From assembly GCA_029959085.1 (NCBI GenBank), contig JARWIR010000010.1:15149001-15213000 (forward strand): a stretch of 64,000 bases of DNA, given 5' to 3'. Below are positions 33,712 to 44,526 of the stretch, piece after piece. Below the pieces are notes generated by a model. That model was not told the origin of the DNA, ran no database searches, and was given only the letters and a program-made list of their open reading frames with translations. Origin of the DNA: Nemophila menziesii. Lineage: Eukaryota; Streptophyta; Magnoliopsida; Boraginales; Hydrophyllaceae. Both the position numbers and the translations under genes were made by a program. Each line of letters opens with the position of its first letter. Positions within the stretch are counted from its first letter, which is position 1.

Positions 33712-34035
33712 ATGGCACAAGAAAGTTTAAAGTCATTTATGGCGGTGATACATGAGAACATAAACACAGCCAGGGAGCCATTAGCTAAGTTTCATATATT
33801 GAGTAATCAATTCACCCAAATAACATCCCATGGTGAGAAAAGTACACAATCTCCTCTGCTACAATTAGGCCAAGATGCCATCGAGAATATTAAGGTTAAT
33901 GTTGGGTACAAAGTTGAAGAAAAGGTAGTGGAATTGCCACCTGCTGCAGAGATTGCCGTAGCAATTCCCAAGGAAGATAAACCAACCAATCCAATTGTGG
34001 AGGAAACTTGTGTTGAAAAACTATTAAATCCATGA
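33712..34035 (+). pseudogene. Athila-C internal ORF, gag-tail-like remnant
   Basis: 107 codons with a helical, coiled-coil-prone start (SLKSFMAVIHENINTAREPL) and an acidic, proline-containing end (KVEEKVVELPPAAEIAV). The layout resembles the Athila-F ORF at 61645-62136 (LTNLNETLAKYIRNSEES) and its acidic continuation, suggesting that C and F are related. The preceding stretch (33300-33710) has gag-linker-like words in shifting frames. No known domain is visible. Confidence 0.5.
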
Positions 34036-34150
34036 AAGAGACAAGATGTTTATCAGCGTGAAAGAGACACAGTGATTATTTCTGCTTCTAATGCAATGAT
34101 TATTTTCATAGGAGCCATTGTTCACAAAAATCTACAAATGTTGTAACACT

Positions 34151-34513
34151 AGGGGAAGACCCATCTGTTACATAGAGTCGAAAACGTGACTCCATTGCAT
34201 TAGAAGGAGAAAAACTATTAAAAGCCTAAAAAACATAGCACTGAGTAAGAAATTTACCTATAGTAAAAAGTATAATGGAATTTCGTTCCCTATTAGATTC
34301 TGGAAAAGAATTTAAAAATTGTGTTTGAGGATCTGATAATTTTTAATGTATATTGCTGTGTAATTTTTGGAATGAATGGGATTTAGGGCTTATGATAAAA
34401 AAATGAGAATAAAGGATCATAATAAAAAAATTATATTCTAATCAAATTAATCCCTATTTGTTGGGATTTTATCGTAGTAATCTCAATTTTTTCAGGATTT
34501 AGGGTTTATAATT
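34151..34513. other. AT-rich stretch before the 22-bp array
   Basis: No gene seen. Its last part (GGATTTAGGGTTTATAATTTTTTT, about 34488-34512) recurs at about 38600-38625 near the far end of the array. Confidence 0.5.
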
Positions 34514-37500
34514 TTTTTCATAATTCCTTCGTTTATAGTTCGTAATTCCTTCTTTTACGGTTTGTAATTCCTTTTTTAACAATTCGTAATTCCTTCTTTA
34601 ATAGTTCACAATTCCTTCTTTAACAGTTCGTAATTCCTTTTTTTACGGTTCGTAATTCCTTCTTTTACCAGTTCGTAGTTCATTCTTTTACGTTTCGTAA
34701 TCCCTTCTTTCACGGATCGTAATTCTTTCTTTAATAATTCGTAATTCCTTCTTTATGGTTCGTAATTCCTTATTTTACGGATCGTAATTCCTTCTTTTAT
34801 AGTTCATATTCCTTCTTTTATAGTTCGTAATTCCTTCTTTAATAGTTTGTAATTCCTTCTTTTACAGTTTGTAATTTCTTATTTAATAGTTCGTAATTCC
34901 TTCTTTAACAGTTCGTAATTCTTTCTTTTACGGTTCGTAAGTCCTTCTTTAACCATTCTTAATTCCTTTGATTACGGTACGTAATCCTTTCTTTTACGGT
35001 TCGTAATTCCTTCCTTAATAGTTTGTAATTCATTCTTAACAGTTTGTAATTCCTACTTTAACAGCTCGTAATTCCTTCTTTAACAGTTAGTAAGTCCTTC
35101 TTTAACGGTTCGTAATTCCTTCTTTAACGGTTCGTAATTCCTTCTTTAACATTTCCTAATTCCTTCTTTTACGGTTCCTAATTCCTTCTTTAGCAGTTCC
35201 TAATTATATCTTTAAAGTTCGTAATTACTTCTTTAACAATTTGTAATTTCTTCTTTTACGGTTCATAATTCATTCTTTTACGATTCGTAACTCCTTTTTT
35301 AACGGTTCGTAATTCCTTCTTTAACAATTCTTAATTCATTCTTTAACAGTTAGTAATTCCTTCTTTAACAGTTTGTAACTCCTTTAACAGTTCGTATTTC
35401 CTTCTTTGATAGTTCGTAATTCCTTCTTTGATAGTTCGTAATCCCTTCTTTTACAGTTTGTAATCCCTTCTTTTACGGTTCGTAATTCCTTCTTTAACAA
35501 TTCGTAATTCATTCTTCAATAGTTCGTAATTCCTTCTTTAACAGTTCGTAATTCCTTCTTTCACGGTTCGTAACTCCTTCTTTAACGGTTCATAATTCCT
35601 TCTTTAACAATTCGTAATTCCTTCTTTAACGGTTCGTAATTCCTTCTTTAACAGTTCGTAATTCCTTCTTTTACAGTTCGTAATCCCTTCTTTTACACTT
35701 TGTAATTCCTTCTTCAATAGTTAGTAATTCCTTCTTTAACAGTTCATAAGTCCTTCTTTAACGTTCGGTAATTCCTTCTTTAACGGTTCATAATTTATTC
35801 TTCCTTCTTTAACAGTTCGTAATTCCTCCCTTAGTGGTTCGTAATTTCTTGTTTTACATTTCGTAATTCCATCTTTAACAGTTCGTCTGCTTTAACGATT
35901 CGTAATTCCTTCTTTAACAGTTCGTAATTCATGTTTTAACGGTTCGCCACTCCTTCTTTAACGGTTCGCCACTCCTTCTTTGACGGTTCGTAACTCCTTC
36001 TTTAACGGTTCGTGATTTCTTCTTTAACGGTTCGTAATTCCTTCTTTTACGATTCGTAATTCCTTCGTTTACGGTTCATAATCCCTTCTTTTAAAATTCG
36101 TAATTCCTTCTTTAACAGTTCGTAATTCATTCTTTAACAGTTCGTAATTCCTTCTTTTACCATTCGTAATTCCTTCTTTAATGGTTCAGAATTCCTTTTT
36201 TACCAGTTCGTAATTCTTTCTTTAACGGTTCGTAATTCCTTCTTTAACAGTTCGTAATTCCTTATTTAACAGTTTGTAATTTCTTCTTTAACGGTTCGTA
36301 AGTCATTCTTTCACAGTTCCTAATTTCTTCTATTACGGTTCGTAATCCCTTCTTTTACGGTTCATAATTCCGTCTTTAATAGTTTGTAATTCATTCTTTA
36401 ATAGTTTGTAATTCATTCTTTAACAGTTCGTAATTCATTCTTTAACAAATCGTAAGTCCTTCTTTAACGGTTCGTAATTCCTTTTTTAACGGTTCGTAAT
36501 TTCTTCTTTAACAGTTCGTAATTCCTTCTTTAACGATTCGTAATTCCTTCTTTAAAAGTTTGTAATTCCTTATTTTAGAGTCCATAATTCCTTCTTTTAC
36601 TGTTCGTAACTCCTTTTATGGTTCATAACTCCTTTTTCAACAGTTCGTAATTCCTTCTTTAACGGTTCGTAATCCCTTATTTTACGGTCAGTAGTTACTT
36701 TTTTACGGTTCGTAATCACTTCTTTTATGGTTCGTAATTCATTTTTTAACAGTTCGTAATTCATTCTTTAACAATTCGTAATTCTTTGTTTAACAATTCG
36801 TAATTCTTTCTTTAACGGTTCGTAATTACTTCTTTAATAGTTGTAAGTCCTTCTTTAACCGTTCATAATTCCTTCTTTAAAGGTTCGTAATTCCTTCTTT
36901 AACGGTTCGTAATTCCTTCTTTAACATTTCGTAATTCCTTCTTTAAAAGATCGTAATTCATTCTTTCAAAGTTCGTAATTCTTTCTTCAACGGTTCGTAA
37001 TTCTTTCTTTTATAGTTCGTAATTCCTTCTTTTATAGTTCGTAATTCCTTCTTTAACAGTTCTTAATTCCTTCTTTTGCGGTTCGTAATTCCTTGGTTTA
37101 CGGTTCGTGATTCCTTCTTTAATAGTTCGTGATTCTTTCTTTAACAGTTCGTAAGTCCTTCTTTAACGGTTCGTAATTCCTTTTCAAACAGTTCGTAATT
37201 CCTTCTTTAACGGTTCGTAATTCCTTCTTTAACAGTTCGTAATTCCTTCTTCAAACGTTCGTAATTCCTTCTTTTACGGTTCAAAATCCCTTCTTTTACG
37301 GTTCGTAATTCCTTCTATTGCGGTCCGTAATTCCTTCTTTTACGGTTCGTAAATCCTTCTTTAATAGTTCGTAATTCCTTCTATTAGGTTTGTAATCCCT
37401 TCTTTTACGGTTCGTAATTCCTTCTTTAACAGTTCGTAATTCATTCTTTAACAGTTCGTAATTCCTTCTTTAACACTTCGTAATTCCTTCTTCAACAGTT

Positions 37501-38725
37501 CGTAATTCCTTCTTTAATAGTTCGTAATTCCTTCTTTAACAGTTCGTAATTCCTTCTTTAACAGTTCGTAATTCCTTTTTTAACGTTTTGTAATTCCTTC
37601 TTTTACGGTTCGTAATTCCATGTTTAACAGTTCGTAATTCATTCTTTTGTGGTTCGTAACTCCATGTTTAATAGTTCATAATTCCTTCTTTAACAGTTCG
37701 TAATTCCTTCTTTAACAGTTCATAAATCTTTCTTTTACAGATCATTATTCCTTCTTTAATAGTTCGTAAATCCTTCTTTTACGGTTCGTAATTACTTCTC
37801 TAATAGTTCGTGTTCCTTCTTTTACGGTTCGTAATTCCTCCTTCTACGGTTCGTAGTTCCTTTTTTAACGGTTCGTAATTCCTTCATTTATGGTTCGTAA
37901 TTCCTTCTTTAACAGTTTGTGATTCCTTCATTTACGGTTCGTACTTCCTTCTTTAACAATTCGTAATTCCTTCTTTTACGGTTTGTAATTCCTTCTTTCA
38001 CGGTTCGTAATTCCTTCTTTAACAGTTCATAACTCATTCTTTTACGGTTTGTAATCCCTTCTTTCACGGATCGTAATTCCTTCTTTAATATTCATAATTC
38101 CTTCTTTATAGTTCGTAATTACTTCTTTTACGGTTCCTAAATCCTTCTTTAACGGTTCATAATTCCTTCTTTTATAGTTCGTAAGTCCTTCTTTGAAAAT
38201 TCGTAATTCCTTGTTTTACAGTTTGTAATTCCTTCTTTTACGGTTCGTAATTCCATGTTTAATAGTTCGTAATTCCTTCTTAATAGTTCGCAATTTCTTC
38301 TTTAACAGTTCGTAATTCCTTCTTTTACAATTCTTAATTCATTCTTTAATAGTTCATAATTCTTTCTTTTACGGTTCATAAGACCTTCTTTAACGGTTTG
38401 TAATTCATTCTTTAACGATTCGTAATTCCTTCTTTAACAGTTCGTAGTTCCTTCTTTTATGGTTCATAATTTCTTTTTTACAATTCGTAATTCCTTCTTT
38501 ACAGTTCGTAATTCCTTCTTTACGGTTCGTAATTCTTTCTTTTACGATTCATAATTTCTTATTTAATATTATTTAATTTATTCCTAATTTTTAGGATTCA
38601 GGGTTTATAATTTTTTTCGTAATTCCCTCCATTACAATTCAAAATTCCTTATTTTACAGTTTGTAATTCCTTCTTTACGGTTCATAATTCACTCTTTTAC
38701 ATTTCGTAATTCTTTCTTTAATATT
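34514..38725. repeat. 22-bp minisatellite array, about 190 degenerate copies
   Basis: The unit is approximately GTTCGTAATTCCTTCTTTAACA; several consecutive copies around 37480-37580 show an exact 22-base period. Two main variants alternate without obvious order: TTTAACAG and TTTTACGG. Single-base indels and substitutions are frequent, so the array is old or was formed by an error-prone process. It is interrupted near 38560-38630 by ATTTAATATTATTTAATTTA and a copy of the left-flank sequence. Because 22 is not a multiple of three and stops are frequent, it is not coding. Confidence 0.95.
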
Positions 38726-39124
38726 ATTTGATTTAAATACAATTTTTTATAATTTATTATTCAGCATTTTAAAAAAATGAATATATTTAGTTACAAAGTG
38801 AATTAATATAAAAGTATATGTCTAAATATGGGTAGTAGTGTAATTTCATAAATTTATATTTATTGAAAGAAATAAAATTAAATTTAGAATGAATGACCCA
38901 TAAATTAAGTAAGGATATTAAGGACAAATCACTATTGCTTAATTAAAGAAATTACATTATATTAGTAAATCAATCAGACCATGGCAGTATATTATTGGGT
39001 ATTAATCATATATATTATACATGTATGATAGAAGAGAATTTCTTTTTACAAATGTGATTCCGTATTCTTTCTAATATATTGTGTATATTTAAAAAAAACA
39101 CTAACAATATATAATATTCATAAA
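38726..39124. other. AT-rich stretch after the 22-bp array
   Basis: Very AT-rich; no ORF or recognisable repeat. Confidence 0.5.
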
Positions 39125-39244
39125 TAAAAATCGAGACCGGCTAGCAAGAAAACGCCTAGGCTCCTCCTAGGAGTCCGCCTAGTCCCTTAGGTGCTCAAAG
39201 GCGGTCGACCGCCCACCTAGCGCTTAGTGCCTTTTAGAACACTG
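39125..39244. mobile_element. Isolated hAT-type terminus rich in CCTAGGCG words
   Basis: Read inward from 39244 it begins CAGTGTTCTAAAAGGCACTA, followed by GGCGG, GTCGAC and CCTAGGAGG palindromic words, the style of a known group of plant hAT elements. I could not find the matching left terminus. The right flank TTTTTTGT (39245-39252) would be the target duplication. It may be the right end of a larger element that carries the 22-bp array, but that is unproven. Confidence 0.5.
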
Positions 39245-39252
39245 TTTTTTGT

Positions 39253-39514
39253 TCTTTCTACACCTTGGCTTGGGTTTGGACTTACTTCTTGACTTTTCCT
39301 CATCATCTTGTCATCTTATGTTAACCATGTACCTAAAAGCTACACACTTAAAACACCATTAAGGCACAAAAGCTCTAAAAATAGCAATATGTCCAAAAAG
39401 AGATGGAGAGGTAAGATATGTCAAATATTATGGAATAATACCTTACTTAGGTCCAGTAAACCCCTAAAAGATGTCTTGTGATAAGATTATTTTATCACAA
39501 AATAGGAGACATCA
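39253..39514 (-). repeat. Athila-D LTR, 5' fragment
   Basis: On the minus strand it starts TGATGTCTCCTATTTTGTG at 39514 and matches the start of the Athila-C LTR for about 250 bases before it is cut by the hAT-type terminus. The rest of the LTR is missing. Confidence 0.75.
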
Positions 39515-40153
39515 AGACCCCCAACTCAAAGTTTTGTTGTCCAGATAAAATAAGATCAAACGAAAATTGGGGCCTAAGTCCAACTAATCAAAGAAGAAGG
39601 AGATTTAGAAAAATAATAAATAATCCTAAATAAACTATCTTGACAAGTCTCATATAGTAGTATCCAATAAGTAATACAAAAATATGTATATTATACAAAC
39701 AATCAACATGTCATAAAGTCAAGATTGGATTGAGTTAGCAATACAAGAAGGAGCGGTTATCACTTAGGTTGATATGGAGGCTATATGACCTAGCATCTAA
39801 TGGTCTACCTAGCTATTCCCTAATCGCTCAATTGTTACTCAATCATGTAGTTAGAAATCCTAAGGTTTTTTCGGTTATAGCGTAGGCTTAGGGACAGTAT
39901 GATACGTATATTTGGATAATATGAAGTGAGAGTTTGGATCTCTACTCACTAGCCATCAACAAATTGCCCTAGATCTTGAGTGACACTCGAAGATATTATC
40001 ACTCAACCCATGTTTTGATGTTCTTACTCAGCATCTCCAATCAACCCAATAACACAACATGATGATTTACATAAAATTCCACTCTATTGGTTCTTTTATT
40101 TTGATTGATTTTTTTGTAAGTTAGCAATGACATTCTTTTTGAGATGAGATGTC
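39515..40153 (-). other. Athila-D 3' untranslated region and polypurine tract
   Basis: The PPT (minus-strand TTTGAGTTGGGGGTCT, 39515-39530) abuts the LTR. The remainder resembles the 3' region of Athila-B (12380-12890), including the TTGATGGCTAGTGAG block near 39945-39960. There is no gene. Confidence 0.75.
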
Positions 40154-41719
40154 TGGTGGTCCTTTGTGTGTTCTAAAAATTAAATGTAAATGCTAATCGA
40201 ACCACAACCGCAAGTGTACGGTTGTCCCAAGTAGTAATCCTGATAAATCAGGTTCGTTCCAAGGACGGATGGTTGATCACAATGTTTAGCAAGTAGTGAT
40301 TGATGCACTTATGGAAATGAAAGATAATAAATTGTTTGTTTTGTTTTTGTTTATTAAAGCTAATGAATGAAAGACAAATATTAAAATGCAAGTAGAAGCT
40401 AAGACGCAAGTAAAATAAGTGAAAACGCAATATGAGATGTAGTACTTGAGAACGCAAGGATCCTCCTAATTTTACTTTCTAACTTATGTTGTTTAAGGGT
40501 TAAATCAGTCAATTACAATGGTCGGGATTCTAATATCCTTATACCCCCGTCAGGGTGGACTATAAGGCGATCCTAAAGTGTCACTAGTCCCGTCAGGGTA
40601 AATATGATCCACCGTTGGATGATTAAGATTTATTACCACATTGGCCCTAGGATTAACTAAGTTCGTCAGAATCAATAGTTTTTATCCTAGATTGAACAAT
40701 TATTTCTGTACCTAAACCCCCCGTCAGGATGATCCATACGCCACATATATGGAATAGCTTAGATACTAATACCTAATTTTAGTTCGCGACTCTAAAATCA
40801 GTAAACATTTACAAATTGTCGAAAAGAGTAAAAGCCCTAATTTAATTTAATTCAATAAAAACCCAAATTCAACATTCGTTATAATAATAAAATCAAGATT
40901 CACCCATTGTTTTGTTCTCAAGCACTAATGGAAATTTAGCTCATATTAAAATTAAAAACTAAATAAAAAGAAATGGAATTCATATTCGTTACAAAATTAA
41001 AATAAAAGAAAAACCTAATTTTCGGAATAAGAATGACTACGAACGGAGCTATAGACCCACTCCAGCTCTTGTAGCTTCTCCTTTCTTCCTGCTGTAGCTT
41101 CTCTGGTGTTTTTAATCTTGTGGAAAGTGAATTGTGTGAAAAATAGAAGTCCAGACCTCCTTTTATAAGTAAAAATTCGGACTAGGGCTTGGACCAGAAA
41201 TTAAAAGTCTAATTAAATGTCCAAGCCCACTTTCTAAGCCCAAAATCCCGTAACTGATGATAGGCCTTCACTAAAACAGCTTTTCCCGATGCGTTACAAC
41301 TCCGATTGACCTCATTCCAGTTGCTAAAGTTCCGTAACTCGATAAGGAATGATTTCTCTTCAAAGGTCAGCGGCTAAATCATCGCTTAAGCGCCTCGAAA
41401 TCAGCAATCTATGGTCTGGAAAGTGGATTTTCAGCTCTAAAAATAATATCTTCGGGATTTGTCTTCAAGTCTTGACTCTAATTCACGATCTTTGACCTTC
41501 TCCTCGGATTCCTCTCCTAGCTAACATCTAAAACCTGTAAACTTTACACTAAAAATACCAATATTACGCGCAAAAGTTTAATAAATTAAAAATGTTAGAA
41601 TTAAAAAGGTAATTCCGGATTATTGCATTTTAAGTCCAAAAGTCTATCAAATTAATTAAATAAACACCAAAAATGATGTCTCCTAAGGGTCTAAAATAAG
41701 AACAATTAGGGAGACATCA
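40154..41719 (-). repeat. Athila-E 3' LTR
   Basis: Matches 51279-52844 with an offset of 11,125. The three differences I see are near 40338, 41352 and 41416. On the minus strand it begins TGATGTCTCCC and ends with CCACCA. The TATA box TTATAAAAGG lies near 41161-41170 (minus strand). Four CCTGACGGG-type words (minus strand) lie at 40545-40740. Confidence 0.95.
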
Positions 41720-41732
41720 AGTCCCCCAACTC
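41720..41732 (-). promoter_or_regulatory. Athila-E polypurine tract
   Basis: Minus strand GAGTTGGGGGACT next to the 3' LTR. Confidence 0.85.
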
Positions 41733-43314
41733 AAACCTTTGTCGTCCCGACAAAGTAAAACAAAACAAAGGGGTAGAAGTAAACGTATAAACACATAGAA
41801 GCTAGCAAATAAACCCTAAAGCAATTCTCAAAATAAATCTCATATAACAAACTCTAGAAACTAATATACACATACACTAATCATGCAACATCAAACATAA
41901 ATAATCTCAATCATAAAATTAAAGTTGCAATGCTTGAAGGTTACACTTGTACTCATCTCTGTATGATGGCTATAGGGTGGTCATTAATCCTAACTCGCTT
42001 TGAACGCTCCACCTAGTGTATTCCCTATCAACAGAATTATAAATTCACTATGCACTTAGGAATCACGAGGTCTTTACGGTTATAATATTGGCTTAAGGAC
42101 GGGTGTGGATGTATATTTGGTAAATTTGAAGTGAGCTTTTGGCTCTCTCCTCACTTACCATCAACAATGTCCTCGAGCTTGAGTTAACGCTCAAAAAGAT
42201 GTTCTCACTCACCCATATACGCAACAATTTAGCGTCCCATGTCTACCCACTATAAACAAGATGATTTCAGAAAAATTCCACTTTGCCGGATGTTTTATTC
42301 ATTCATATTTTTCTTTTCTTTTCTCTTTTTTTTTTTTTTTTTTCTTTTTTTTTTTTGTACAGAAGCAAACCGGGTTCCCGGTTTTGACGAATCCGGGTTC
42401 CCGGTTCCTACTGTATGATTTTTCAAAATTTTCATTTTTTTTTTCTTTTTTTTCACTTTTCTACATTCCCGGCAAAGGGTTACAAGTATATATCATCTGC
42501 AATTGTGCTACGATACAAAGCACATCGATCCCTACCCATTTAATTCCCCATATGTGGTCCCACCACCCCAAACTCAAGCTCGAGACATGTCTCAGGATTG
42601 TGATTCAAGTGCGGGTCATATGGTCATGCCTAATAATCTAAGGGATAATGGCTTATATCGTGGCTACAAAGAAAAGGCTAAAGGCTCAAAGTGGGCTAAG
42701 ACGGATAATAATTAATACACGGGATAGCAGGCTAAAAAGGCACAAATGGCTAACAAAGAACTGCCCCTATCATTTTCCTAAGTTCATAGCTTGTCTTTAG
42801 TTCATATCTAGGTGGGTTCTCTACTAATTAGGATTTCACGTTCTACACACCAAACATATTCCTTGAGTACAAGCTTACTTCATTTGCATTGTTAATTAAT
42901 TTTTCCTATTAATTACCTATGTTCGCATGCAATTGTAAGTGCGTTTTATATCAATCCCTAAAGTCCACTATTTACTATCATAGATTCATCAAAAGTATGC
43001 TTAAAGGAATATTTAAAAATTTCTACAGTCAAACGCAACTCCGAAAATTCTTTTATTGAAAGCAAATAAAGCAAATAACACATAAAAATTGGGATGAGGC
43101 AACGAACCCCACCCCAAACTCAAAAATGAGCCGTGTCCCCACGACTCGAAAAGACTCAATAAAGCAATTAAACTAATATACACTAAGAGGAAAGTTTAGA
43201 AAACGTATCTTAACCAGCGCGAGGCTGGTTATCGGTGTTGCGTTCTGGACCTTTATCTCGCGTAACAGCATCATAAATCGCGTTTTGAAGTGTATTTACG
43301 CCTAGGATTAAATT
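41733..43314 (-). other. Athila-E 3' untranslated region
   Basis: Non-coding. It contains the GAGTTTGGGGT motifs at 42565-42575 and 43111-43121, the hairpin GAGCCGTG-TCCC-CACGACTC (43128-43147), T-runs near 42327-42357, and two ACCGGGTTCCCGGT palindrome-like words (42368-42408). A CACTTGAATCACAA block near 42590-42615 corresponds to GCACTCGAATCGCAA in B and D. Confidence 0.75.
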
Positions 43315-44526
43315 TCAAAGCAGGTCCAATTCTTTTGTAACGTTTCCCAAGGTAGCAATCATCCTCTCCTGATTCTCTTCCAACACCTGAATCTTCGATT
43401 CCAACTCAGGTACAGTTTTCGCTTTCTTTGATTGAGGAGTTCTTGGACTTCTTGTAGCTCGTGTTGCTTCTTCATGGATGTTCTTGATTGTGCTCAAAGC
43501 TATACTCACACCAACTGAAACAATGTCAATATCTGCGTTCTTACGCGGAATCTTTGCGTCTAGACACAACTGAGTAATAGTACAAGGAAACTTCAGATTT
43601 TGTTGTCTCATTGGTGATTTCGTGAACTCCATGATTGTATCATAAATGATCTTGGCAACATCAAATGGTTTCTCCTCCAAAATACACTTAATAACAAATA
43701 TGTGCTCTTTCTGCAACTCGGAAGTGTGTTTAATACCAAAGAAAGTGGGTATTATGAAACGAGACCAAACCTTAGCACGAGGTGTCAAACTGCTGCTGTA
43801 AAACTGTCTAGGATACCTTTCACCTTCAGGAATTGGGCTAGTCCCATTAACAAGCACGGTCCCCCAAAGGGATTCAAAATCAAAAGAAGGGTCATTAAGA
43901 ATTTCTTGGAAGGGGCATGTTCCAGAAAAGTTGGGTAGTTTCAATGATTTCCGAATACGTTCAATAGAGAAAGGAACTACCTTTTTGCGGATATCAATGG
44001 CATCATGTGAGGTAGCTAAACCTTCGTAAAATTCTCGCACAAAAGTAGGAATAAACTCAAGCTTCCTTTCTTGTAACTCTTTCCAACCAAACTTAGCACA
44101 TGTCACAGCATATTCCTTGTAATCACTACTCATAATACCCTTAGGAAAAGTCGTCTCCTCACCAAATTTCAAAAATTCAATTCTTTCATGAACCTGAGTA
44201 TTCCAACAAGTGTAAACCCTCTTAGGCTTGTGGGCCCACATCTTCATACGCGGGAGTTTCGTAACGGGTGCTTCCGGAATCTCTTGTTTAGTTTCTTCCT
44301 CAATGTTCTTCGCAATTTCCTCTTCTTGTTCCTTCTCACTTTCGATCTCATCAATTAGTCTTCTCTTTAGACCTGTGATTTCTTTTCTGTTAGAGTCAAG
44401 CTTACTTTCAACAATCTTACGTTTAGGACGTGAATCAGGAATCTCAATAGCTTGGTCTTGAGAACCACCAATGGGTGTCTTCCGTCTAGGAGCAGTTCTT
44501 CGGAAATCACCGGTTCTGTTAGTCAT
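43315..44526 (-). CDS. Athila-E envelope-like ORF (403 residues)
   Basis: Intact from ATG at 44526, which follows a GAGTTTGGGGTGAATAGAG leader, to the stop at 43315. The N-terminal third is basic and charged (RPKRKIVESK, a likely nuclear-type basic patch), the middle is a globular region (KFGEETTFPKGIMSSDYKEY ... FVREFYEGL), and the C-terminus is a coiled coil (ELESKIQVLEENQERM). By position it is the Athila 'envelope-like' ORF; pipelines often call the middle domain 'putative plant transposon protein'. I see no signal peptide, furin-type site or membrane anchor, so an envelope role is not supported by the sequence. Function unknown. It would be made from a spliced or otherwise separate transcript because it lies well after pol. 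Confidence 0.85.
   Translation of the reverse strand: MTNRTGDFRRTAPRRKTPIGGSQDQAIEIPDSRPKRKIVESKLDSNRKEITGLKRRLIDEIESEKEQEEEIAKNIEEETKQEIPEAPVTKLPRMKMWAHKPKRVYTCWNTQVHERIEFLKFGEETTFPKGIMSSDYKEYAVTCAKFGWKELQERKLEFIPTFVREFYEGLATSHDAIDIRKKVVPFSIERIRKSLKLPNFSGTCPFQEILNDPSFDFESLWGTVLVNGTSPIPEGERYPRQFYSSSLTPRAKVWSRFIIPTFFGIKHTSELQKEHIFVIKCILEEKPFDVAKIIYDTIMEFTKSPMRQQNLKFPCTITQLCLDAKIPRKNADIDIVSVGVSIALSTIKNIHEEATRATRSPRTPQSKKAKTVPELESKIQVLEENQERMIATLGNVTKELDLL

Larger units (their letters stand above)
30522..34150 (+). mobile_element. Athila-C: truncated Athila-type element
   Basis: LTR (30522 to about 33143), a decayed PBS (33149-33166) and about 1 kb of internal sequence with a gag-tail-like ORF. 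No protease, RT, integrase or second LTR in this orientation is found; similarity fades by about 34150. The five bases before the LTR are GTCTC, with no partner. It is older than B or E, judging by PBS decay and the nested MITEs. Confidence 0.75.

Noticed and set aside
34514..38725. CRISPR-like array
   Set aside because: The repeats are directly adjacent with no unique spacers, and the setting is a plant genome; it is a minisatellite.
30522..39514. One LTR element bounded by the two related LTRs
   Set aside because: The LTRs are in opposite orientation and only partly similar, so they cannot be the pair of a single element.
42261..42715. Phe-rich ORF that might be a membrane protein
   Set aside because: The hydrophobic part is T-run translation inside the Athila-E 3' region; the element runs the other way.
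43315..44526. A true viral envelope protein
   Set aside because: No signal peptide, transmembrane anchor or cleavage site is visible; only the position supports the name.
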